43,107 nucleotides of DNA from a virus, in the IMG/VR virus record IMGVR_UViG_3300011113_000412, positions 1 to 43,107 of that record; one strand, given 5' to 3'. Of the stretch, positions 5,927 to 13,016 are shown one piece after another. The first letter of the stretch is position 1. Each line of letters opens with the position of its first letter. A program made the position numbers and the translations under genes. The notes beneath the pieces are model-generated. The model ran no database searches. It was not told the origin of the DNA and worked only from the letters and a program-made list of their open reading frames with translations.

Positions 5927-5979
5927 GGCCTCATCAGGCGCCGCATGACGGCGCGACCGGGGTCTCCCCGGTTTCGTCC
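5927..5979 (-). ncRNA. Type II hammerhead ribozyme
   Basis: Read on the minus strand from 5979: GGAC (stem II, 3' strand), GAAA (5975-5972), stem III ACCGGGG/CCCCGGT (seven perfect pairs, AGA loop), C17 at 5955 giving the canonical GUC cleavage triplet, stem I GCGCCG/CGGCGC (six perfect pairs, loop TCATG), CTGATGA (5937-5931), and GGCC (stem II, 5' strand). All universally conserved hammerhead core bases are present in the permuted order of a type II (open stem II) ribozyme. Stem II has three Watson-Crick pairs and one G-A mismatch. Cleavage is predicted between 5955 and 5954, separating the messages of the 5985-6317 and 5681-5908 genes. The ribozyme starts five bases after one stop codon and ends just before the next Shine-Dalgarno. 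Confidence 0.85.
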
Positions 5980-5984
5980 TATTG

Positions 5985-6317
5985 TCAGATCCTCTCAATG
6001 TCATGGAAAAGCGCGGGCCGACCGGCGCGCTGTTTGAACTGCTCGCGCGTCACCAGTGCGAGCGCAGCGCCATCGTCTTCGTCGCTGAGCCAGGACGAGA
6101 CCAACACCCGGTCCTTGTCCCAGGACCAGACGCCCGCATGCACGGGGATCGGTTCCCCGCCGTAGGTCGGGAGGTCGGAGAAGTCGAGCGCCTCCCAAGC
6201 CTCCGACGTGAGCAGCTTGTCGACCTCGAGGACGCGGGTCCAGAGGTCGGCGAGGTTATGCGCCTCCTCGATGTACTTCATCGCGGCGCGGGTGATGCAA
6301 TAAAGTGCTCCGTGCAT
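5985..6317 (-). CDS. Hypothetical early protein
   Basis: 110 residues, acidic, with several Trp (LADLWTRVLEVDKLLTSEAW; VWSWDKDRVLVSSWLSDED). No family was recognised. The ATG at 6317 follows a GGGGAGAA site. Its stop lies five bases before the hammerhead ribozyme; cleavage there would leave its message with a 3' terminal GC hairpin (stem III), which could protect it from exonucleases. Confidence 0.65.
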   Translation of the reverse strand: MHGALYCITRAAMKYIEEAHNLADLWTRVLEVDKLLTSEAWEALDFSDLPTYGGEPIPVHAGVWSWDKDRVLVSSWLSDEDDGAALALVTREQFKQRAGRPALFHDIERI

Positions 6318-6330
6318 GACAATTCTCCCC

Positions 6331-6603
6331 TTACGCGCTCAGAAACACGCCCGCTTCGTGCGGGTTGTACCAGCCCGCGGTCGCGGCGCGGCACGCGGCA
6401 ATCTCGGCGTTCATCCAGGCGATAGCGGCCTCTCCCCCAGGCTCTCCCGCGCGCCATCGCTCATAGGCCTCGAACGCGGCCCGGTAGTCGGTGATGCCCG
6501 CTGCCGAGAGGACTTCCCGCGCAGCCTTCTCCGCGCGGTACGTGTCATTTTCATCGTGCTCGCCGTAGCGGTCGCCCCACCAGTCAAGTGCGAGTTCGCT
6601 CAT
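6331..6603 (-). CDS. Hypothetical early protein
   Basis: 90 residues starting MSELALDWWGDRYGEHDEN; helical and acidic with a WRAGEPGGEAAIAWM segment. It is the first gene behind the tandem promoter-like repeats at 6671-6720. Start 6603 is supported by the leader GAGAAAGGGAGAG. The function was not recognised. Confidence 0.6.
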   Translation of the reverse strand: MSELALDWWGDRYGEHDENDTYRAEKAAREVLSAAGITDYRAAFEAYERWRAGEPGGEAAIAWMNAEIAACRAATAGWYNPHEAGVFLSA

Positions 6604-6670
6604 CGGTCTCTCCCTTTCTCGCCGGAACATCCGGTAGCCCCATATACGCGATATCCTATCATGATATGTA

Positions 6671-6720
6671 GGGTATTATCGCATAGCTGGCCGCGCGCGG
6701 TAATCTATTATCGCATGGCT
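6671..6720 (-). promoter_or_regulatory. Tandem promoter-like repeats
   Basis: The 15-base sequence AGCYATGCGATAATA occurs twice on the minus strand (about 6720-6706 and 6688-6674), 32 bases apart or three helical turns. Each copy contains an extended -10-like TGCGATAAT. Possible -35 hexamers 17 bases upstream (CTGTCG and TTACCG) are weak. The perfect palindrome TATCATGATA lies downstream near 6657-6666. This 305-base gap (6604-6908) holds no convincing gene, and it follows a terminator, so a promoter is expected here. Confidence 0.5.
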
Positions 6721-6850
6721 CGATCCACCCGACAGCGCTCGATCGATCGCATGTCAGCCGTGCGGGCGCGAGACCTGGCCGCGCGTGATCGGCGTCGCGT
6801 AGCTCGCGCGTGCCTGGGGAAGCTCGATTGCATGGGGCGGCCTGGTCGGC

Positions 6851-6887
6851 GCCCAAAACGAAAGGGGGAGGCATTGCTACCTCCCCC
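6851..6887 (-). terminator. Rho-independent terminator, leftward
   Basis: On the minus strand GGGGGAGG (6887-6880) pairs perfectly with CCTCCCCC (6871-6864) over an eight-base loop, followed by TTTCGTTTTGG. It lies just downstream of the 26-residue membrane peptide gene and would end the 8261-6909 transcript, separating it from the genes beyond 6603. Confidence 0.7.
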
Positions 6888-6908
6888 CCCTAGGTCGCTT
6901 GCGTGCTG

Positions 6909-6989
6909 CTAGGCGACGAACACAATCAGCGCGCAGATAGCCGCCATCATGAACAAGAATGCGAGACCGTCAATGAAAGCTCGGAGCAT
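6909..6989 (-). CDS. 26-residue membrane peptide
   Basis: MLRAFIDGLAFLFMMAA followed by ICALIVFVA: a single transmembrane helix filling almost the whole peptide. Start 6989 has the leader GAGAAAGGGAAATTG shared with two other genes of this block. It is the last gene before a terminator. The size and hydrophobicity suggest a small host-membrane effector; the role is unknown. Confidence 0.5.
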   Translation of the reverse strand: MLRAFIDGLAFLFMMAAICALIVFVA

Positions 6990-7005
6990 GTTCAATTTCC
7001 CTTTC

Positions 7006-7773
7006 TCACAGGATAAATCCCTCACCGGTGATATCGGCGCGCGCCATCCGCTTTGCGGCCGGACCTTTCGGAGATAGGGCGACGACGACGCCCGGCGGGT
7101 CAAGGTGACGCAAATCGTGTTCGTCGCCGTTGATTGCGGCGTACCCGCACCATTGCTCTAGGTAGCGCCCATGTTTCGGATTGTGACGCCGAGACACGAC
7201 GGCCACATTGACCCCGCGATCCAGCAGCATCAATGCCCGTTCACTGTTCCCGTCAGCGCGTGAGAACGTGAGGTGATAGTTCTGGGGAAGCGGCCGCTCG
7301 AACCTCTCCCAGCGCTTTGTATAGTCGGTGAACTGTACGTCGCGAAACGCCGCCATCATGTTCGGATATTGTGTGCCTCGCCACGTCACCGGGACGCGCT
7401 CGAACGGTATGTCGGTCGAACCGTTGAGCCTCACGCAAACCCGCAAGCCGAGACGCTGACCTTGCCTTTCAAGGCGATCGATCGATCGGCATAGCATGGC
7501 CATATAATTCGGCCGATCGGTAATGTAGGCGCGTGCCTTGGCGATGCGGGAAAGGCGAACCGCGTTCATGTCGCTCGGATCCGCAACCATCGAGGCTTGC
7601 CCGGCTTGCCAGCCGAGGCACAAGGCCTCGCATTGTGGCGTAGAGCGAGCGCATAGATTGAAGCCGCTGAGGCTGGCGGGAGCCATGTAGTGGATCCCGT
7701 TAATCCACCCAAAATCGGCGGCTTTCGCGGCTTTCGGATTGTCGGTGCTCAAGAGGCGATCATAGGTGATCAT
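7006..7773 (-). CDS. Conserved phage protein with CX6CX3C motif
   Basis: 255 residues from MITYDRLLSTDNPKAAKA. Recognisable family features in order: an N-terminal LSTDNPKAAK, a cysteine cluster CARSTPQCEALC (Cys41, 48, 52), VRLNGSTDIPFERV, VQFTDYTKRWERF, YHLTFSRADGNSE, NVAVVSRRHN, AINGDEHDLRHLDP and a C-terminal VVALSPKG. The same set is seen in many unrelated phages; as far as I know its activity is not established. The Cys cluster suggests a metal or Fe-S site. ATGA overlap with the upstream gene fixes the start at 7773. Confidence 0.75.
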   Translation of the reverse strand: MITYDRLLSTDNPKAAKAADFGWINGIHYMAPASLSGFNLCARSTPQCEALCLGWQAGQASMVADPSDMNAVRLSRIAKARAYITDRPNYMAMLCRSIDRLERQGQRLGLRVCVRLNGSTDIPFERVPVTWRGTQYPNMMAAFRDVQFTDYTKRWERFERPLPQNYHLTFSRADGNSERALMLLDRGVNVAVVSRRHNPKHGRYLEQWCGYAAINGDEHDLRHLDPPGVVVALSPKGPAAKRMARADITGEGFIL

Positions 7774-8261
7774 GCGTCGTCCCCCGTAGGAAGCAAAGGA
7801 ACAATCCATCCCCTGATCGTCTGTCCGTTGTCCTCATCAATCCACTCTCCGAGAGTGACGTTCTGGCCTAACTCCCATCCGTTATCGCTCATGCGGTACT
7901 CGGTAAAGTAGTTCTCGGCGACGATGTATGCCCACTCGGAGCATGATGCGCGGCCAATAACAACTTCGCCTTCAAGGGACACGGGAAGGCGAGGCTTCGC
8001 CGCTTCGGCCAATAGCGCATCCCAACTGTCAGTTTCGAAGACCGGGCATCCATCGGCCGTCGTTAGACCGAAACGGGGAACGCTAGGGCATTCACGCTGA
8101 TCCGGATCCGCGTAGTCGATAAACACGCGCATCGTTTCGCCGCTGTCAGCGACGAATTGAAACGACGGGCATGCGTCATTCGCCCATGACGTTTCGACCC
8201 ATCCCGACGGTATCGGCGGGAAGTCAGCTAATGGGTAGTCCCTAAAGATCGAGTGATTCAT
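7770..8261 (-). CDS. Hypothetical protein, first gene of the leftward operon
   Basis: 163 residues, acidic and Trp-rich (DYPLADFPPIPSGWVETSW ... GWELGQNVTLGEWIDEDNG). No family was recognised. Its Shine-Dalgarno GGGG is the loop of a perfect hairpin whose 3' arm ends on the A of the ATG (8261-8276), so initiation may be structure-controlled. It is coupled by ATGA to the Cys-motif gene downstream. Confidence 0.65.
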   Translation of the reverse strand: MNHSIFRDYPLADFPPIPSGWVETSWANDACPSFQFVADSGETMRVFIDYADPDQRECPSVPRFGLTTADGCPVFETDSWDALLAEAAKPRLPVSLEGEVVIGRASCSEWAYIVAENYFTEYRMSDNGWELGQNVTLGEWIDEDNGQTIRGWIVPLLPTGDDA

Positions 8262-8276
8262 CGAAACCCCTTTCGA
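8261..8276 (-). promoter_or_regulatory. Hairpin presenting the ribosome site in its loop
   Basis: On the minus strand TCGAAA-GGGG-TTTCGA is a perfect six-base-pair palindrome with the Shine-Dalgarno GGGG as the four-base loop; the last base is the A of the start codon. It could modulate translation of the first leftward gene. Confidence 0.45.
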
Positions 8277-8296
8277 GCGGCGGAATTGCCATCGCC

Positions 8297-8325
8297 TTTA
8301 TGACGCATGACGCGACCGAGTGCAA
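8297..8325 (-). promoter_or_regulatory. Candidate early leftward promoter
   Basis: TTGCAC (minus strand, 8325-8320), a 17-base spacer and CATAAA (8302-8297) lie 36 bases before the first leftward start codon. The match to sigma-70 is moderate but the position is right for the operon. Confidence 0.4.
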
Positions 8326-8710
8326 ACGGTTTTCGGGTCCGATTGCGAGAAATGTAGGGATCAAAGAAAAGACGCCCTTCCTCTATCCCTCATACCCGCA
8401 AGGAAGAGACCTCTAGAGGGAGAGACGCTAAGGGAGACAATGCCGCTCTAGCTGTTCCGTCTCCGGTCTCGCGACCTATCGCGACCAGGTCGATGCTGCG
8501 GTGCGACATGTCATCGCGCAATCCTTGTTGCAGCGCACAACGGCCGGCCGTTCGAGCTTGAACCCGCCGCGCCCCGCGCCCCTCCCGCGCCCGCTCGCGC
8601 CCAGGCTCGCCGCCCTAGCCCACCCCGATCGCCGTCCGATCGCTCTACCGCACGCCCAGGCGCGCCCTTGCCGGTCTTGCCTCGCCCGCGCGCGTTGACC
8701 CTTGCCGGAT

Positions 8711-8731
8711 CGACAGGGGGGAGGGGGAGGG
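8711..8731 (+). other. G-run (G6-A-G5-A-G5) in the divergent switch region
   Basis: The 576-base gap 8262-8837 has no convincing gene. It goes from mixed sequence to a C-rich stretch (about 8560-8700), then this G-run, then a C7-8 run near 8757-8764. The G-run could form a quadruplex in single strands. Its position directly before the small terminase gene makes a packaging (pac) or replication role possible but unproven. The direct repeat CGCGACC-TAT-CGCGACC near 8470-8485 is also present. Confidence 0.45.
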
Positions 8732-8773
8732 GGTCGAGAACGGCGGCAAAGCAGGCCACCCCCCCTTTGGGTT

Positions 8774-8802
8774 TTGACAAGCGCGAGTGCAGAGGCTACG
8801 GG
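8774..8802 (+). promoter_or_regulatory. Candidate late rightward promoter
   Basis: A perfect -35 TTGACA (8774-8779) with a 17-base spacer to TACGGG (8797-8802, poor -10), 35 bases before the terminase small-subunit start. It is the best sigma-70-like site in the gap. Confidence 0.35.
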
Positions 8803-8837
8803 CATGTCCTCACGCTTGGCACGGAGGAGGTGTCGCG

Positions 8838-9554
8838 ATGTATAAAAAAAACCAAATACCGATCCCTCGGCTTTACCGTCACACGCGCGGCTACTCGAGT
8901 GCGGTTGAGATTGGCCGCGACGTTGAGCTATTGCGAGTGCTGTGGGAGGCTGGTGCTGGGGAGTACTGGCTTTGGCGGCGGTATGGGGTTGGTGGGCGTG
9001 TTTTGGGGGAGTTGAGTTCTGGTTGGGATCTTGGGAAGCGGGAGGCTGTGATGCGCAAGGATGGGGATGGTCCTGTGAGTGTTGGTGGGTATGGGGGTGG
9101 CTTGGCTTTGTGGGTTGATCTGTTGGCTGGGGTTGAGGAACCGAATTGGGGTCGGGGGTTTCCTTTTGGGGAGATGGCACGGGCGTTGGAGGCTATTGAG
9201 GGGGGGATGCCGATTCAGATGGCGTGTGAGTCGGCTGGGGTTGAGTTTTCGCGGCTGGTTGAGTGGCGTCGGCGTGAGCCTCGTTTGGATGGGATTGTTC
9301 GTCGTGCTCGGGCTTTGGCTGCGGCTCCTTTGGTTGCGAAGGTTCGTGGGAGCGAGGATTGGCGTGCTGCGGCCTGGTTGCTTGAGCGGAGTGCTGCTCG
9401 GGAGGAGTTCCGGGAAGAGCAGAGGGGTGGGGAGAAGCTTGTGATTGAGATCAACGTTGCTCGAGACGAGTCGATTGCGGCGCGTGCTGGGGTGATTGAT
9501 GTGACGCCTGGAGGCAAGGATGGCGACGTGGTCGTTGGACTACCGTCCGAATGA
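8838..9554 (+). CDS. Terminase small subunit (putative)
   Basis: 238 residues from ATG 8838, behind the strong site GGAGGAGG. It lies directly before, and overlaps by 35 bases, the terminase large subunit. It has an HTH-like central part (IQMACESAGVEFSRLVEWRR) followed by a charged helix, the layout of small terminases that recognise packaging DNA, then a C-terminal tail that would contact the large subunit. Assignment rests mostly on position and size. Codon use is odd: from about 8940 the plus strand is rich in G and T and poor in C, unlike the later genes. Confidence 0.7.
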   Translation: MYKKNQIPIPRLYRHTRGYSSAVEIGRDVELLRVLWEAGAGEYWLWRRYGVGGRVLGELSSGWDLGKREAVMRKDGDGPVSVGGYGGGLALWVDLLAGVEEPNWGRGFPFGEMARALEAIEGGMPIQMACESAGVEFSRLVEWRRREPRLDGIVRRARALAAAPLVAKVRGSEDWRAAAWLLERSAAREEFREEQRGGEKLVIEINVARDESIAARAGVIDVTPGGKDGDVVVGLPSE

Positions 9555-11013
9555 GAAGCAGACGGTTCTGCATGCGGTACGGGCGCGGCAGATTTTGTAT
9601 GGGGGTGCTGCTGGGGGTGGGAAGAGCCATGCGTTGAGGATGGATGGGCTGATTAGCTGCCTCCAGAACCCTGGCTTGCAGGCGTACTTGTTTCGGCGGA
9701 CGTACCCTGAGTTGAAGGACAACCACCTGATCCCGATCCAGCAGATGGGGATCCCGCCTGAGGTGGCGACGTGGAAGGAGACGGATCGGAAGCTGACGTT
9801 TTACAACGGGGCGTTCTTGCAGTTTTGCTTTGCTGAGGATCTGGCGGACATCTTCAAGTACCAGGGGGCTGAGATGCACTGGTTGGGGGTGGACGAGGGG
9901 GCTTTGTTTCTGCCTGAGCAGTTGAAGTTTCTGCGGACTCGGGTGCGGTTGGGCCGGTACGTCCCGGAGCAGGATGGGATGTTCCCGAGGATTGTGATTG
10001 GCAGCAACCCTGGCGGGCCGGCGCATAACCTGTTGCGGGAGGTGTTCATCGAGCAGGCGCCTCCGATGCACATGTTTTCGGATCGGACGACGGCGACGAA
10101 AAAAAGCAAGGGGTGGAAGAGCATCTACATCCCGGCTCGGATGGACGACAACCCTTACCTGGACGTGGAAAGCTATGAGGGAAGCTTCACAGCCTTGTCA
10201 GCAGAGCGGGCAAAGGCTTTGCGAGACGGCGACTGGGATGTGGTGGCTGGGGCAGCACTCAGCATGCTCGAGCGTGGGAAGCATATGGTACGGCACTTCA
10301 AACCACCCCGGCACTGGACACACATCATGGCTATGGACTGGGGGACAGCCAAGCCTTTCTCGATCGGCTGGTACGTGGTGAGCGAGGGGGCGGTATTGAA
10401 GGCGAAGGAGGGGTATCCTGAGGTTCGGTTGCCCAAGGGGGCGTTGGTGCGATTTGCCGAATGGTACGGGTGGTCTGGAGAGGCTGACATTGGATGCCGG
10501 ATGAGTAGCTCGGAGGTTGCGCGGGAGATTGTGCGCATCGAGCAGGAGATGGAGTTGCCGCCGATCGATGTGCGGGTGGCGGATCCGCAGATGTGGGCGA
10601 GCCAGGACGGCCCATCGCCGCAACAGAACATGAGAACTGCGACAAGCGGCAAGCTGACGCTGCGTCAGGGCCGGCGCGATCGAAAGGCGAACTACACGGA
10701 GGTCATCGATCGGTTGAATGGCAAGCCGGATGACGATGGCGTTGTGAGGCCGATGTTCTATGTGACCGACAATTGCAGGCATTTCTGGCGCACGGTGCCT
10801 GGCCTGGTGCTTGACACCATGGAGCCTGACAAGGGGCCGGCGACGCGCATGCAAGAGGACCATATTTACGACGAGGTCGCGTTTGGATTGGCCACTTTTG
10901 CTGGTGTTATGACGCGCGAAGACAGGTATAATCAGGAAATGGCCGAGATGGCGCAGGAAATGGGGGCCGTGATCCGCGACCCTTACGCCGTGCGGTCTAG
11001 AAGGGGCAAATGA
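9520..11013 (+). CDS. terL: Terminase large subunit
   Basis: 497 residues. The ATPase and nuclease motor for DNA packaging at the portal. Walker A GGAAGGGKS (28-36), Walker B LGVDE (Asp126, Glu127), coupling motif GSNPGG (161-166), then a C-terminal RNase H-like nuclease with Asp273 (AMDWGTAKP), Asp355 (VADPQMW) and acidic residues near 447-451 (EDHIYDE). Full-length for the family. GGAGG precedes ATG 9520 inside the end of the small-subunit gene. The first third shares the C-poor, GT-rich strand composition of its neighbour. Confidence 0.96.
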   Translation: MATWSLDYRPNEKQTVLHAVRARQILYGGAAGGGKSHALRMDGLISCLQNPGLQAYLFRRTYPELKDNHLIPIQQMGIPPEVATWKETDRKLTFYNGAFLQFCFAEDLADIFKYQGAEMHWLGVDEGALFLPEQLKFLRTRVRLGRYVPEQDGMFPRIVIGSNPGGPAHNLLREVFIEQAPPMHMFSDRTTATKKSKGWKSIYIPARMDDNPYLDVESYEGSFTALSAERAKALRDGDWDVVAGAALSMLERGKHMVRHFKPPRHWTHIMAMDWGTAKPFSIGWYVVSEGAVLKAKEGYPEVRLPKGALVRFAEWYGWSGEADIGCRMSSSEVAREIVRIEQEMELPPIDVRVADPQMWASQDGPSPQQNMRTATSGKLTLRQGRRDRKANYTEVIDRLNGKPDDDGVVRPMFYVTDNCRHFWRTVPGLVLDTMEPDKGPATRMQEDHIYDEVAFGLATFAGVMTREDRYNQEMAEMAQEMGAVIRDPYAVRSRRGK

Positions 11014-11294
11014 TGGAAGATTTCATTGAAGCGCTGCGCGAGATGCGGGCGCCGTTCCGGCTTGTTGACGTGATGGCTGAGACGGGGCTGGGCCGGTACT
11101 TTGCGACGCGAAACCTGACTGCGTTGGTGCAGCAGGGGGTTTTGTTTAAGCAGAACATTGACAGCGATGACGGCCGGATGACCGTGTACAACTTTGCCGG
11201 CAAGCTTGCTTACGACCCAGAGGACCGGTGGAGCGAGCGGATGCGCGGCAAGCGGTACGAGGACATGCGCTTTAAGGTGAGGGCTGTGGCATGA
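11010..11294 (+). CDS. Small winged-helix-like protein
   Basis: 94 residues. The pattern FRLVDVMAETGLGRYFATRN, then LTALVQQGVLFKQN and a beta-hairpin-like end looks like a winged HTH. It overlaps the large terminase stop as ATGATG (start 11010 or 11013). It could be a regulator or a packaging accessory; no close family was recognised. Confidence 0.65.
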   Translation: MMEDFIEALREMRAPFRLVDVMAETGLGRYFATRNLTALVQQGVLFKQNIDSDDGRMTVYNFAGKLAYDPEDRWSERMRGKRYEDMRFKVRAVA

Positions 11295-12109
11295 ACCGTC
11301 TGTTGAGGTTCTTCGTGCCGCAGGGTGCACCGCATCAAACCGGAGAGGCTCTTGCAAGCGCGTTCTTTGGCGCAGAACCGGCTCGGCATGTGTGGTTGGA
11401 CTGGGGTGTCGTGCCGCGTGGCGAAAGCTTGGCGGTAAACAACATGCACTACGGCATTCTCTACGGCGGAGAGCAATTAGCTGCCCTGTGCGACGAGGCT
11501 GGCCGGAACTGGATCCACGTCGATCATGGCCACTTTGATCGCTCCTCGAGCCCTACGGCACTAGATGGCTATTATCGGTTTTCGTCGGGAAGCCAGGCCA
11601 ACAGGTTCAAAACGCCGACTACGCGGGATACGTTGCGGTTCCGGCAGTTGATAGACCGTGGCGTGTTTAAGCTGCTTCCGCCGATCTCGTTCGACCGTTC
11701 ACGGTTCATTGCCTACCAGCCGCCCAGCCAGTTCATGCGGGACTATTATCGGTTGCCGCCTGACTTCGACGTGATGTGGATGCGTCGGGCGCAGGATCTT
11801 GCGCCGGATTGTGAGATCAAGGTCGTGCCCAAAGGGGCAAAGGACAATGCGTTCTACCAGTCGATCGGCGGGTTTGTGAGCTTCAACAGCACGGTTGCGG
11901 TTGAGTGCTTGCAGCGTGGGATCCCGATTATGATGACCACGGCGACCAGTTGGTGGGACAAGGAGTTTACGTATGCCGGTCGGGAGCGAGAGGTTGCTCT
12001 TGCCTACCTTGCTGGCCGGAACTTCACGGTTGAGGAGATGGAGTCTGGCTTGGCTCTGTTTCACATGATCGAGAACGGCGAAATCAAGCTGAAAGGGGTG
12101 ACGCAATGA
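11291..12109 (+). CDS. GT-B-like glycosyltransferase (capsule-synthesis type), putative
   Basis: 272 residues. The segment WIHVDHGHFDRSSS followed by a Tyr-rich YYRFSSGSQANRF, then a PP-containing strand (IAYQPPSQFMRDYYRL) and a C-terminal GGFVSFNSTVAVECLQRGIP resembles the KpsC/KpsS-type capsular polysaccharide enzymes, where the S..NS..A.E....G.P stretch forms part of the nucleotide-sugar site in the second Rossmann domain. The N-terminal half is short. ATGA coupling joins it to both neighbours, making it the first gene of a modification island. Donor and acceptor are unknown. Confidence 0.5.
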   Translation: MNRLLRFFVPQGAPHQTGEALASAFFGAEPARHVWLDWGVVPRGESLAVNNMHYGILYGGEQLAALCDEAGRNWIHVDHGHFDRSSSPTALDGYYRFSSGSQANRFKTPTTRDTLRFRQLIDRGVFKLLPPISFDRSRFIAYQPPSQFMRDYYRLPPDFDVMWMRRAQDLAPDCEIKVVPKGAKDNAFYQSIGGFVSFNSTVAVECLQRGIPIMMTTATSWWDKEFTYAGREREVALAYLAGRNFTVEEMESGLALFHMIENGEIKLKGVTQ

Positions 12110-12438
12110 TCAAGGCGAAGTCGGCCAAGGCCAAGGGCCGGAAGCTTGAGAAATGGATTGAGGACAGGATGACCGATTTGGGCCTGATGGCTCGCCGGCA
12201 ACCTGGTTCTGGGGCGTTTGATGCTTTCCCGCACGATGTCGAAGCCGTGCTGAAGGACGGCACGCGCGTGCTGGTCGAGGCAAAGCAACGCAAGAAGGAT
12301 GCGTGGGCGACTGGGGAGCGGTGGCTTGGGCGGGCGGATGTTCTGGTTGTGCGGATTGATCCTGAGCCGTTCAAGCCCGAGAACGAGCCCAGGGTTTACA
12401 TGAAGTGGTCCACCTTTGCGCGGCTGGTGCAGCGATGA
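12106..12438 (+). CDS. PD-(D/E)XK nuclease, Holliday-junction-resolvase-like
   Basis: 110 residues. Glu15 in the N-terminal helix (KGRKLEKWIEDRM), FPHDVEA (Asp44) and VLVEAKQRK (Glu58, Lys60) form the D...ExK pattern of this nuclease superfamily. The size fits archaeal/phage Hjc-like resolvases, which resolve branched DNA before packaging. It lies in the glycosyltransferase/methyltransferase cluster just after the terminase, so a packaging role is reasonable. ATGA overlaps on both sides. Confidence 0.75.
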   Translation: MIKAKSAKAKGRKLEKWIEDRMTDLGLMARRQPGSGAFDAFPHDVEAVLKDGTRVLVEAKQRKKDAWATGERWLGRADVLVVRIDPEPFKPENEPRVYMKWSTFARLVQR

Positions 12439-13016
12439 TCATCAACGACTATGCCCAAGCAAAGGGGCTTTCCCCCTTGAAGCTCAACCTTGGCTGCGGA
12501 GGGCGCCCGTTGCCAGGATGGGTCAACATCGACAAGTACGATTACGACCCCGCCGACACCAGCAGAACAGGCTCGGTCTACGACGTGAAGGCTGACATCT
12601 GCGATTTGCCGGTCAGGGATGAGTCTGTGGATCAGATTTTGCTTGTCCATGTAGTCGAGCATTTCCCCCGGTGGCAGACGATTGACAACCTCAAGCACTG
12701 GGTTGCAAAGCTGCGGCCTGGCGGCTTGTTGATTGTTGAAATGCCGGATCTCGACAAGTGCATCGAGTGGTATCTAAAGGGGCGTTCTGCGCCGCACATT
12801 CAGACCCCGATCGGTTTGCAGAACATGGGCCGCACCCAGTTCTACGGGAACCAGTGGGACCGGCTGGACTACGAGACGCACAGGTACGTGTGGACCGTCA
12901 CGGAGTTCATCCGCGAACTGAACCATGCCGGCTTCTGGATCAAGGAAGCCAGCCATGACGCCAAATACCACCAGAAGGGGCGCGACATGTGGGTGGTCGC
13001 GGAGAAGATCCAATGA
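12435..13016 (+). CDS. SAM-dependent methyltransferase 1
   Basis: 193 residues. Class I fold: motif I LNLGCGGRPLPGWVNID (about 17-33, with Asp33 to bind ribose), ADICDLPVRDESVDQI (the acidic loop), LLVHVVEHFP (motif IV region) and a LRPGGLLIVEMPD strand. This small-molecule/sugar-type methyltransferase family often sits in polysaccharide loci, and the neighbours are glycosyltransferases. The start at 12435 is set by an ATGA overlap with the nuclease gene. The substrate is unknown. Confidence 0.85.
   Translation: MIINDYAQAKGLSPLKLNLGCGGRPLPGWVNIDKYDYDPADTSRTGSVYDVKADICDLPVRDESVDQILLVHVVEHFPRWQTIDNLKHWVAKLRPGGLLIVEMPDLDKCIEWYLKGRSAPHIQTPIGLQNMGRTQFYGNQWDRLDYETHRYVWTVTEFIRELNHAGFWIKEASHDAKYHQKGRDMWVVAEKIQ

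Noticed and set aside
6716-6912. Plus-strand basic ORF in the gap before the terminator
   Set aside because: It lies across promoter repeats and the terminator, has no ribosome site, and opposes the operon.
8476-9180. Long minus-strand frame opposite the small terminase gene
   Set aside because: It arises from the GT-rich plus strand (giving Pro/His/Gln runs) and crosses the non-coding switch region.
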